64,000 nt of DNA from the NCBI GenBank assembly GCA_001769535.1, contig MEOH01000005.1, positions 62,001 to 126,000 on the forward strand, written 5' to 3'. Every line of letters starts with the position of its first letter. Position 1 is the first letter of the stretch. This document shows, piece after piece, positions 25,299 through 36,400 of this stretch. Position numbers and translations under genes: made by a program. Source of the stretch: Bacteroidetes bacterium GWF2_38_335 (lineage in GTDB: Bacteria; Bacteroidota; Bacteroidia; Bacteroidales; GWF2-38-335). Under the pieces are notes generated by a model, which worked only from the letters and a program-made list of their open reading frames with translations, did no database searches and was not told the DNA's origin.

Positions 25299-26570
25299 TT
25301 GAAAGAAAATTTAGAAAATATTGACAACTTTATTAAGAATCAGCTTGATTCTCATGAATTTCCATATGATGGAAATGAGTGGCTGAAACTTGATAAAAAG
25401 ATGTCCTCACCAGGACAAAGTCAATTCTTTAATCCAAGAAACTTTTTTATTGCCTCTGCTGTAACAATTGGAATCGTTGCAACAGTACTTCTTGTAAATA
25501 CAGGAAATGAGGATGAAAACCGTGCAACTCAAAATAAAAATATCACTGAGCAGGTAAAAGTCTCTGAACAAGTAAACGGTCAGAATGTTATTCAAATCAA
25601 GCAACCTGAGAAAACTGATGTTGCAAATGAGAATCACACAACTGTTACCCTTGAAAAACAAACTTTGCCCGATAACAATTTTAAAAATGAGATTGTAATT
25701 GAAAAACAGGATAACCGTAAACAAGGGAATGATGTAAATAATTCAAACCAACCACCGGTTAACTGCAATAATAAAACTGAAAAGGGAATTCCAAACCAAA
25801 AGTTTCCATGTGCCCTGTTCAGAACAGATGTTAAAGAAGGATGTGCTCCTGTAACCGTGAAATTCACTCCGTTTGAGAAATGTGATACAGCGGTGTACCT
25901 TTGGGATTTTGGCGATGGGTCCGTGTCATCCGACATGACTGCAACACATACATTTACTGATGCAGGAAAATACGATATCTCCCTGACTGTAAAATACTTC
26001 AAATCGGAAAAAATTGTTTCTAAATTCGCAGCAGAAGAAATAAGTGCACTAAAAACACCCGAAGTTAATTTCTCATATGAATCTGAGGGTGGGAAAATTT
26101 CTTTCACTGCCATGTCTGACATCACAAACAGATTTAGTTGGAGTTTCGGTGATGGAAATTCATCAAAGGAAATAAATCCGGAGCACCTGTACACCAATTC
26201 CGGAAAATATAGAGTGTCGCTTAAAGCACAGGCAATTAACGGATGTGAAAATTCTTATGAGGAAAAAATTACCGTAGATCTTATTCCTGCCTTCGAAATG
26301 CCTGATGCATTTACCCCCAACGGCGACGGAAGAAATGATTATTTTGGTCCGGTTGTCAATGACCTAGAATTAGTGAAATTTGAAATGGAAATCTACAATA
26401 AACTTGGCCAGATTGTTTATAAAACCACTTCTTTTGACCAGCCATGGGACGGAAGAGTGTTGGGTAGCAACAAAATGTGCGATGCCGGAGTGTATGTGTG
26501 GCGAGTAAAAACTACCGATAAATACGGAAATTCAGACAATTCCCAGGGATCTTTTACTCTTGTCAGATAA
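25299..26570 (+). CDS. Membrane PKD/T9SS type B-domain protein, candidate anti-sigma factor (cassette 1)
   Basis: 423 residues from a TTG start at 25299. The next ATG (codon 36) would remove the N-terminal motif shared with the paralogue at 38328, so TTG is preferred. Residues 1-45 are charged and presumably cytoplasmic, with FPYDGNEWLKLDKK at 21-34. A transmembrane helix follows (about 49-67). The rest is extracytoplasmic: a Lys/Asn/Gln-rich linker, two PKD-like domains (about 170-330, with WDFGDGS and WSFGDGN), and a C-terminal CHU_C/type B T9SS sorting domain (about 333-423, PDAFTPNGDGRNDYF). A sorting domain on an inner-membrane-anchored protein is odd. The place beside the sigma gene and the topology suggest an anti-sigma factor that senses T9SS cargo or export state. 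The domains are observed; the role is inference. Confidence 0.85.
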   Translation: MKENLENIDNFIKNQLDSHEFPYDGNEWLKLDKKMSSPGQSQFFNPRNFFIASAVTIGIVATVLLVNTGNEDENRATQNKNITEQVKVSEQVNGQNVIQIKQPEKTDVANENHTTVTLEKQTLPDNNFKNEIVIEKQDNRKQGNDVNNSNQPPVNCNNKTEKGIPNQKFPCALFRTDVKEGCAPVTVKFTPFEKCDTAVYLWDFGDGSVSSDMTATHTFTDAGKYDISLTVKYFKSEKIVSKFAAEEISALKTPEVNFSYESEGGKISFTAMSDITNRFSWSFGDGNSSKEINPEHLYTNSGKYRVSLKAQAINGCENSYEEKITVDLIPAFEMPDAFTPNGDGRNDYFGPVVNDLELVKFEMEIYNKLGQIVYKTTSFDQPWDGRVLGSNKMCDAGVYVWRVKTTDKYGNSDNSQGSFTLVR

Positions 26571-26787
26571 CCACCTGTTTTCATTATCTTTTCAGACAGA
26601 TTTTTAACTAAGTTATTTCACTCAATTTTTCTTTGAATAAAAATCCGTATGACTACGGATATTAATTTTTTATCAATGAAAATTATACATTCGTCTACGA
26701 AATAGTACTGCTTATTTTAATGCATGAAAAACTTTTATAACAAATTATTTTTCATTATATTAGACTCGTAAAATAAAATAAAAAGTA

Positions 26788-26814
26788 GGCAACCAAAACA
26801 ACAAGGTATCGTCT
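26788..26814 (+). promoter_or_regulatory. ECF-type promoter of small secreted protein and giant adhesin 1
   Basis: GGCAAC (26788-26793), 16 nt, CGTCT (26810-26814), 45 nt before the ATG of the 189-residue secreted protein. Same elements and spacing as at 24618, 25247 and 38264. The remainder of the 26571-26859 gap is AT-rich, with no other feature seen. Confidence 0.78.
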
Positions 26815-26859
26815 TCTACTTAAGTACTTAATATTAGTGTTCAATTAATTGATAAACAC

Positions 26860-27429
26860 ATGAAAAACTATTTCTTACCCTTATTCTTACTTATGGTATT
26901 TTGCCATGGTATCAACGCTCAGGAAAACAGGATTGAATTTAAGGCAAACACCCTTGGTGAAAAAATCGCTGTTGAAAATCCGGGTTTCAGAGCTGTTTCT
27001 TTTAATTTGTTTGGTGTAATCAATGAAACCAAAAGAACAGAAATTGAAAATCTGTTCAAAAATGAAGAATTATTCAAGCGTGTTCAGATCACCATTGACG
27101 GAAAATGTTTTATGCTGCTGAATGAAAGCATTACTGCAGACCTGCTAAGGGCTCAGTATCTTATGCCCAATATGGTTGATTATGATTTTGTTTCTGTTGT
27201 TATCAAAGATCAAAGTTTGATTTCCAAAGGTCAGATAATTCCGGAAGACTTCCCCAAATTTGTTGACACAGGAAATCCTGAATCTGACAATGCCACATTT
27301 AAAACTGCAAAAGATAAATGGATTCAGGAAAACCCTGAAAGGTATGATATGATGCACAATACCCAGAAAAATGAAGAAGAAAAACTTCGGGAGCAAATTA
27401 TCAAACTTGAAAAAACCAAAACTAACTAA
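26860..27429 (+). CDS. Small secreted protein of cassette 1
   Basis: 189 residues. Signal peptide (MKNYFLPLFLLMVFCHGINAQ), then an alternating strand/helix domain (about 40-125: FRAVSFNLFGVINETKRTEI, then VQITIDGKCFMLL, then YDFVSVVIKD) that could be a small ferredoxin-like fold. The C-terminal tail has TGNPESDNATFKTAKDKW, then PERYDMM, and a short coiled coil. The paralogue at 39564 shares the layout, a Cys in the central strand, and the tail motif TGxPxxDxxxFxxAxxxWxxxxPExY. No function is known to me. It is 24 nt upstream of giant adhesin 1 in one transcription unit, so a secretion chaperone, anchor or assembly factor for the adhesin is a reasonable guess. Confidence 0.8.
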   Translation: MKNYFLPLFLLMVFCHGINAQENRIEFKANTLGEKIAVENPGFRAVSFNLFGVINETKRTEIENLFKNEELFKRVQITIDGKCFMLLNESITADLLRAQYLMPNMVDYDFVSVVIKDQSLISKGQIIPEDFPKFVDTGNPESDNATFKTAKDKWIQENPERYDMMHNTQKNEEEKLREQIIKLEKTKTN

Positions 27430-27453
27430 CCACCACCCCAAAACTAATAAACC

Positions 27454-30400
27454 ATGAAAAAATTAATTTTTTTAATCGTTTTTGTAAGCTTATTACAGCT
27501 GCAAAATACCATGGCCCAATGTTCTAATTGTAATTCCAATTTTCCGGGAGGTACTGCTTCAACAACATCAAGTACCCTAACGACGGTAACTACAGCTGGA
27601 TGGGGAGGCGATTATTCCTATTACAATGTTGTTGCAGGACAAACCTATACCTGGCAAACATGCGGAAGTACTTATGATACGCAACTCACCCTGTTTCAAA
27701 ATGTTTGCAACGGAACATACCTGGCATACAATGACGATGCCTGCGGAACTCAATCCATTATTACCTGGACTGCAACATTTACCGGTACTGTGGCTTTGTT
27801 GTTAAGTCAATACCCTTGCACAACCGGAACTACATCAGCCACGATACAGTGGGCATGTACAACATGCAGTGCAGCTCCCCCAATTACAGTAACCGGGTGC
27901 ACAGGAACATTTTATGATTTGGGTGGTACGGGAAACTATTCAAACAGTGAATCACAGGTCTGGACATTTTGTCCTGACAATCCCGGTTCATTGATGCAAA
28001 TAAATTTTACGACATGGAGTCCCGAACCCGGAAACAATAATGACCAGCTACTCGTCTACAATGGGAACAGCACTGCCGCCCCGTATATGCTGGGCGGTGA
28101 TGGACTAAATCCCTTAGGCCTAGTGCAGGCGTCACCCCCGCCAACCAATACATCGGGGTGTCTTACTTTTGATTGGAGTTCAGATGGAGCTACTACCGCT
28201 GCCGGTTGGGTTGCCACCATAAACTGCATTGACCCCTGTCAGGATGTTGTTGCTGTTTGGAACGGCTCAACTCCTGCTGCCGTTTGGGATGCGGTTGATG
28301 GCGCTTATTACATTAATATTTGTCAGGGTGGTACGGTTACATTTAATGCAACAGCTAATTACCCCGAAAACAATACCAGTTATACACAGAGTAATGCCAC
28401 TTCCACTTTTCATTGGGATTTTGATGATGGAACATCTTCAAATGGCCAGTCAGTATCTCATACTTTCCCAACTTCAGGTGGCTATGATATCGACTTAACA
28501 GTTACTGATGTCAATGGTTGTGTAAATGCAAATGATATTGGCGTTCGTGTAAGGGTTTCAACTACCCCCGATTTTACAGGTACCACAGTTAGTGACAATA
28601 CAATTTGTGTTGGCCAGTGTGCTACTCTTACAGGCGTTGTTACTCCTGTAATGTGGCAATATCCCAGTAGCCAGACTTTAGCAGGAACAACATTCCTCCC
28701 TGATGGCTCAGGTGTTTCTTATACAACCGGTTTAACTTTTGATGAATTTAATCCTGGTCAAACTGTTACTTCAATAAATGATATTGCACAGATTTGCCTT
28801 ACAATGGAGCATAGCTATCTCGGTGACCTTGATGTGTTTATTGAATGCCCTAACGGTTCAACTACCAGTCTATTCTATACTTATGGAACTGGTGCAGGGT
28901 ATACCTATCTTGGTGAAGCAACCGACTTTTCAACTACACCCGGTGATGGTTATCAATATTGTTTTGATCCGGCTTCCACAGCTGGAACTTTTGTTGAACT
29001 CGTTACTGCAGGAGCTCCAACATACAGTTATACCGATAACGACGGAAATGTTGTTACTGCTCATCCATATATCCCTGCCGGCACATACGAGGCAGATGGT
29101 TTATGGACGAACCTGATTGGGTGCCCGTTAAATGGAACATGGACAATTCACGTTACTGACCATCTGGGTGCTGATGATGGATACATTTTCTCATGGGGCA
29201 TCGGATTCGATCCATCCTTGTATCCTTCAATGTGGGATTTTACTCCTACAATTGTTTCACAATCATGGTCAGGAAACGGTGTAACCGGTACCAATCCGGC
29301 AACCGCTTGTCCAACAGTGGCAGGGGTTCAAAACTATACCTATTCTGTTACTGATAATTACGGATGTACTTATACAACGATTGTCCCAATTACAGTCTCA
29401 TCACTTACTATAACTTCAAGTCAAACCAATGTTACATGTAATGGTGGAGCCAATGGCACTGCTACCATAACTTCGACCAGCGGGGGTACTGCACCTTATA
29501 CTTATACATGGTCACCAGCAGTTTCAGCAACTAATAGTGCTACTGGTCTTGCTGCAGGAACCTATTCGGTAACAGTTACTGATGCTAATGGCTGTGGTGC
29601 AATTAGAGTTTTTACTATTACCCAGCCCGCAGCAATGACCTTTACAACATCAACAACTCCCGCAAACTGTGGTGCTCCCACAGGAACTGCAACTGTTGGC
29701 GCTGTTACAAATGGCACAGCCCCTTATACTTATCTTTGGGCACCTGGTGGACAAACATCAAATCCTGCTATTAACCTGGCTGCAGGAACTTACACCGTTA
29801 CAGTTACCGGTGCTAATGGCTGTACTGGAACAAACACTGCAACAGTTAATGGAACAGGAAGTGTAACTGCAGGATTCACCTCAAACGGGAACCATTGTTT
29901 AAATGGTGGTGTCAATAGTTTTTGCTTTACAAATACCGGAACAACAGGTGTTACTTATTCCTGGACTTTTGGCGATGGTGTTGGAACATCCACACTTCAA
30001 AACCCATGTTATACCTATACAAGTACTGGAACTTTTACAGTTACTCAAACGGTTATTAATGGTTCATGTACTGCTACCTCAACAATGAATGTGACAGTCT
30101 ATGCCAATCCAACCGTGACTTTTAACAATACCAATGTAAACTGCAATGGCTTCTGTAATGGTTCTTCACAGGCTTTACCTGTTGGAGGTTCAGGAACTTA
30201 TTCATATACATGGAATGATCCTGCTCCTGTTCAAATAACTCAGACAGCCACTGCCTTGTGCGCTGGTACATATAATGTTACCATTACTGATACTTACGGA
30301 TGCTCTGTTGTTGGCACTACAACAATAACTCAGCCCACTGCTTTATCTCATTCTGCCGCCAGTTCAAACTGTACCTGTAACGGAGTTTGTAACGGTACAG

Positions 30401-33400
30401 CTCAGGTTATTGCTTCGGGCGGAACAGGTTCCTATACTTATTCATGGTCGCCGGGCGGAGCAACTACATCGAACATCTCAGGGTTATGTCCAAATACCTA
30501 TACTGTTACAATTTATGATGCAGCTAACCCGGCATGCTATCAGACCGAAACGGTTATTATCACCCAACCTGCTGCTATCGTTTTAAGTACATCGGCTGTT
30601 AATGCAACATGCGGAATGTCAAATGGTTCAGCTTCAGTTAGTATTACTTCAGGTGGTACTGCTCCGTTTACTTATGCATGGAATGATCCTGCTCCCATAC
30701 AGATAACGTCAACTGCAACAGGATTGGCCGCCGGAGCCTATACGGTTATTGTTACTGATGCAACAGGTTGTACTGCAACCGCAACTGTTAACGTAAATGA
30801 TAACGGATCACCAACAGCTTCAATCACTGCACAAACCAATGTGAATTGTTTTGGAGCATGCACAGGGTCTGCAACAGTTACACTTGGCGGAACCCTGAAT
30901 CCAAACTTTAACTATGTCTGGTCTTCCGGTTCAAATACTCCGGGCTCTCCATTGACAACAAATACTGCTTCAGGTTTATGTGCAGGGGCATTTTCTGTTA
31001 CTGTTACTGACATTAATGGTTGTATAGCAACGGCTTCGGGAACAATTACCCAGCCAACTGCTTTAACAGCAACCACAACAACGGTCAGTGCCAATTGCGG
31101 ACAGGCAAATGGTTCGGCAACAGTCAATCCTTCAGGTGGAACAGCTCCATATACCATATTTACATGGAACGATCCTGCACCCGTTCAGACAACACAAACA
31201 GCAACCGCTTTGGCTGCAGGAACATATTCAGTTACTGTTACCGACGCTGTTGGTTGTACTTTTACAACAACTGCGACCATTAGCGATATCGGTGGAATTA
31301 CATCAGTTACCATGACTTCAACCAACGCTCTTTGCAACGGGGCCTCAAACGGAACAGCAACTGCTACTCCGGCCGGTGGAACTGCACCATATATCTATAC
31401 ATGGGATGATCCGGCACCAGTTCAGACTACTCAAACAGCAACCGGACTTGCCGCTGGAACTTATTCAGTTACAGTTACTGATTTGTCTGGCTGTATAATG
31501 ATTAATACTGTTGTTGTTGGCCAACCAACAGTTGTTACGGCATCAATATCTGCATTTACAAATATTACCTGCAACGGTTTATCCAATGGCACGGCAACGG
31601 TTGCACCCGGTGGTGGTACTGCTCCTTATACCTATTTGTGGGCAGCGGGTTCTTCGCCAACCCTTCCAAATAACACTGGGTTACCAGTGGGTACAACAAA
31701 TGTGACCGTATACGACGCCAATGGATGTACTGCAATGACCAGTGTTACTTTGACTCAGCCAACTGCAGTTTCTCTTACAATATCAAGTGTTAACGAAAAC
31801 TGTTTCCAGTGCAACGGAAGTTCAACCGTTGTGGCTTCCGGAGGTACAGCTCCATATACTTACCTCTGGCCGGCGTCTGCAGGAAGTCAGACTTCAGCAA
31901 CTGCAACCGGACTTTGTTCAGGATCATACATTGTTACTGTAACTGATAACCAGGGTTGTACTGCGACTATTACCGGAACAGTGTCAAATATTCCTGCTGG
32001 TTTAGCTACCATCTCAAGCTTTACAAATGTTTCATGTAATGGATTATGCAATGGTCAGGCAACCGTAAGTATCGGAGGGGGAATTTCTCCATACACTTAT
32101 CAATGGCCGGCATCTGCAGGAAGCCAGACAACTGCTACAGCTACCAATCTTTGTCCGGGAACTTATGTCCCATCAGTTATTGATGCTGTTGGATGTACAG
32201 TAACTTCATCGGTTACAATTACTGAACCAGCTGCACTTACTGGAAATCTTACAATTGATCATCTTACCTGTCACGATATATGTGATGGCATTATCACTGT
32301 AAATCCAACTGGAGGTACTCCGGTTTACACTTATGCATGGCAGGGAATGCTAAATACAACGCCAACTGTTAATTCACTTTGCCCTGGAAATTATACTGTA
32401 ACTGTATCTGATGCCAATTCATGTACCATGGTTTTAAATGGTACTGTGAATAATGCGGATGAAATATTTATTACCGGTGTTATTACAAATGCAAACTGTG
32501 GTCAGCCCGATGGAGCAATTGACATTACAGTAACCGGAGGAACAGGTCCATATACTTTTACATGGATTACCACCGCAACACCAACTCTTGAAGATCAGAC
32601 AGGTCTTGCTGCCAACAATTATATTGTTGTTGTAACTGACTCCAAAGGATGTACTCAACAACAAACATTTACTGTTGGTGAGATTGATGGTCCGACCTCT
32701 TTAATATCTGCATTTACAAATGTTTCCTGTAATGGAAGCTGTGATGGTACAGCTACTGTTACTGCATCCGGTGGATCAGGATTGTTTGGCTATCAATGGT
32801 CAGCTTCTGCAGGTGGCCAGCTAATTGCAAATGCTACAAATCTTTGCGTAGGATCGCATAGTGTTACAGTTACAGATATTTCAACAGGATGTATTACAAT
32901 TTCATCAGTTACAATCACTGAACCTGCAGTTCTTGCTTACACCATTACTGATATTGATCCTGAGTGCAACAGTATCTATGGAGCGTGCAACGGATCGGCT
33001 TCTGCAAATATTGTTGGCGGAACAACTCCATATACATATTTGTGGAGTGGACCAGGTTTGGGTGCCGGAGCATCAACCACTACTGTAAGTAACCTTTGTG
33101 GAGGCAACTATTCTCTGCTAATAACTGATGCTCATGGTTGTACAAATCTTCAAACATTTACACTTGTTGAGCCTTCATTCATTAATCTTACCTATTCAAC
33201 CGTTGCTGAACAGTGCAGTGGTGCATGCGACGGTCAGGCCGCTGTATTGCCTTCGGGTGGAACTCCGGGCTACACCTATCAGTGGAGTGCCACAGCTGGT
33301 GGGCAAACATCACAAACAGCACTTGGGCTTTGTGCAGGTACTTATCAGGTTACTGTTTATGACGATAACCTTTGTGCCCAGACAGGCAGCGTTACCGTAA

Positions 33401-36400
33401 CAACTCCTAACCCGATGTCTTTTGTAAGCATTATCGTCGATCATGTTGATTGCTATGGAAACTGCAACGGAAGTGTGACAGTGAATGTTACAGGTGGCGT
33501 GCCACCATATACTTTTGGCTGGGATAATGGTTCTACAGCACAGAACCCAACCGGTCTTTGCCAGGGTGTGTACAACGTAACTGTTTATGACGACAATGAC
33601 TGTTTTATTACATCTAACGTAATTGTTAACCAGCCTCCATTGCTTACTTTGACTACTATTCCAACTAACGTAACCTGTTATGGATATGCAAACGGAAGTG
33701 TCATTGCCAATATCGGCGGTGGTCAGCCACCTTATGATGTTGTTTGGTCACCATCAGGATCTTCTGCAACTACTCAGACAAACTTAAATCCGGGTACCTA
33801 TTGCATCAGTATAACTGATTTCAACGGATGTACTATTTCAGATTGTGAAACCATTACCGGACCAACATTACTCGATATTGTTAACGTAGTTACCAATGAT
33901 GCTACCTGCGGAGACAGCAATGGTTCAATAAATATTGGTATTGCAGGCGGTGTTCCTGGTTATGATATTGAATGGAGCAACGGCTGTGTTTCTGTAAATA
34001 ACCCAAGCATACCTTCCGGTTGCTATGGTGTTACCATTACTGATAATAATAACTGTGAAGCCGATACAACAATTTGTATCAACAACCTTGACGGACCGGT
34101 AATTACCGGAATTGTAAAAACCAATGTTACCTGTTTTGGCTATAGTGATGGTACGGCCACGGTTTCTTATACTGGAATTGCTCCTTTGACTGTTGAATGG
34201 TCAGATGGTCAGGTTGGAGATCTTGCAGATAATCTTCCTCCCGGAAATATAACCGTTGTTGTTACCGATGCAAACGGTTGTGAGGTTAGCCAGTTGGTTA
34301 ACATTACTTCGCCTGCTCTGTTAAATGCCAATATCAACTCATTTACCAATGTTCAGTGTTACGGCGCTTGCGATGGAACCGCCAATGTGTTTGTTGGTGG
34401 AGGTTCCATACCTTATTCTTATTCATGGCCGGTATCTGGTGACAATACTGCAACGGTTACCGGACTTTGTCAGGGTGTTCATAATGTTATTGTTACAGAT
34501 ATAAATGGATGTACAGCAACAGACAACCAATTAATTTCACAGCCAGCTCAGTTTACTGTTTCGGCTACTGTAACCGATGCAACCTGTTTTGGATCTGACA
34601 ATGGTATAATAACAATAATTTCGACCGGCGGAACACCAACACATTTATATAACTGGCTGAATACAGGAACTACAATTTCAACGGATGCAAACCTGTGGCC
34701 GGGAAATCACACTGTATGCATTACCGACCAGCATGGTTGCGATACCTGTTTGACTTATGTTGTTGGTGAGCCCGATCCAATTGCTGCAACTCTTGCATCT
34801 GAACCTACTACCTGTGATGAGCCGAACGGAGTCATTTATGTGTCGTCGGTTTCTGGCGGAACACCACCATATTCATATTCATGGTCACCTGAGTTTACCA
34901 CTAATGCTGCCGGAGATATAAACTCTGATGCGCCTGATGGAAACTATGTCCTTACCATTTATGATGACCACAACTGTTCACATGTGGTGTCGGGAACGGT
35001 AACCGCAGTTCAACCTCCGATTATAGTTAAGATTGATGTATATAATGCCACTTGTTTCGGTTATACCGATGGCTGGGCTGAAGCGGAAGTTGCTATGGGA
35101 ACACCACCTTACACATATAACTGGACTCCAACCGGAGGAGATGGTTTGATAGCTACAGGACTTGGTGAGGGCGCTTATACATTTTATGTAACAGATGCTT
35201 CGGGTTGTGTGGCCAATCAAACAATTTACATTTCTGAACCTAGTCCGGTTAACCTGACAGTTTCCGGAGAAACAACAATTTGTATCGGACAATCAACGGG
35301 TATATCTGCATTTGCAAATGGCGGTCAGCCTCCATATACTTTTTACTGGGACGGAGTGCCTTCCACAAACACCACCTATGTTGTATCACCGGATGTGCTA
35401 ACCTGTTATGATATATCATGTACCGATGCCAATGGCTGTCCGAATACCCAACCACAGGAAGTTTGTATAGATGTATACCCTGCAATCCACGTTGCAGCAA
35501 TGACAAACAATCCAATGATCTGTGAAGGATCATCTGCCAGCATTATTGGTGCTGCAACAGGTGGAAATGGTGGTCCGTATGAATATTACTGGAGCACAGG
35601 AACATCCCATCTTTCAACTATTTCAGTTTCACCAACCACCACAACCACATATCTTGTTTATGCTCAGGATAATTGCGGTTCACCTTCAGATTCTGCGACT
35701 GTAACAATAGAGGTTGATTATGCTCCGGAAATTAACGTGATTCCTGATACTTCAGGATGTGAACCGATAACCGTTCATTTCCATAACTTTATTGTTGATG
35801 AAACCGGAGTAAGCTATATATGGAATTTTGGTGATCCTTCATCGGGAACATTAAATATTTCAAATGATTCAGACCCGATACATATATATGAACACTCCGG
35901 AGATTTCGATGTAACTTTGACAGCAATATCACCAAGTGGTTGTGAAAGCGAAGCTACCTACGAAAACCTCATTAAGGTTAATGAAGTTCCTGTTGCTGAT
36001 TTCCATGCAAATCCATGGGTAACTACCGTTTTCCACTCGAGAATTGAGTTTATGGATATGTCATCTGACGAAGTCACCGATTGGTATTGGGATTTTGGAG
36101 ATACTTACCATTCAATAATTGAAAATCCTGAACATGAATACAATGTGGCAGGAACATTCCCGGTAATGCTGGTAGTTTCAACCGAGTATGGCTGTATTGA
36201 CACAGTTATACACGAGGTGATTATTCAGGAAGAAGTTACTTTCTGGGCGCCGACAGCTATTACACCCGGCAACGGAGGAAGAAATGAAAACTTTATTGTG
36301 ATGGGAATCGGATTGGACGAAGAGACTTACCATTTGTACATTTATGACAGGTGGGGTGAAGTGATTTTTGAGACCACCGATTTTCAACAGTACTGGAACG

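Noticed and set aside
30912..31283. Antisense and alternative-frame ORFs inside the giant adhesins (also at 45746, 47024, 47555, 51239 and others)
   Set aside because: They follow the repeat periodicity and codon bias of the sense frame; shadows of the SprB repeats.
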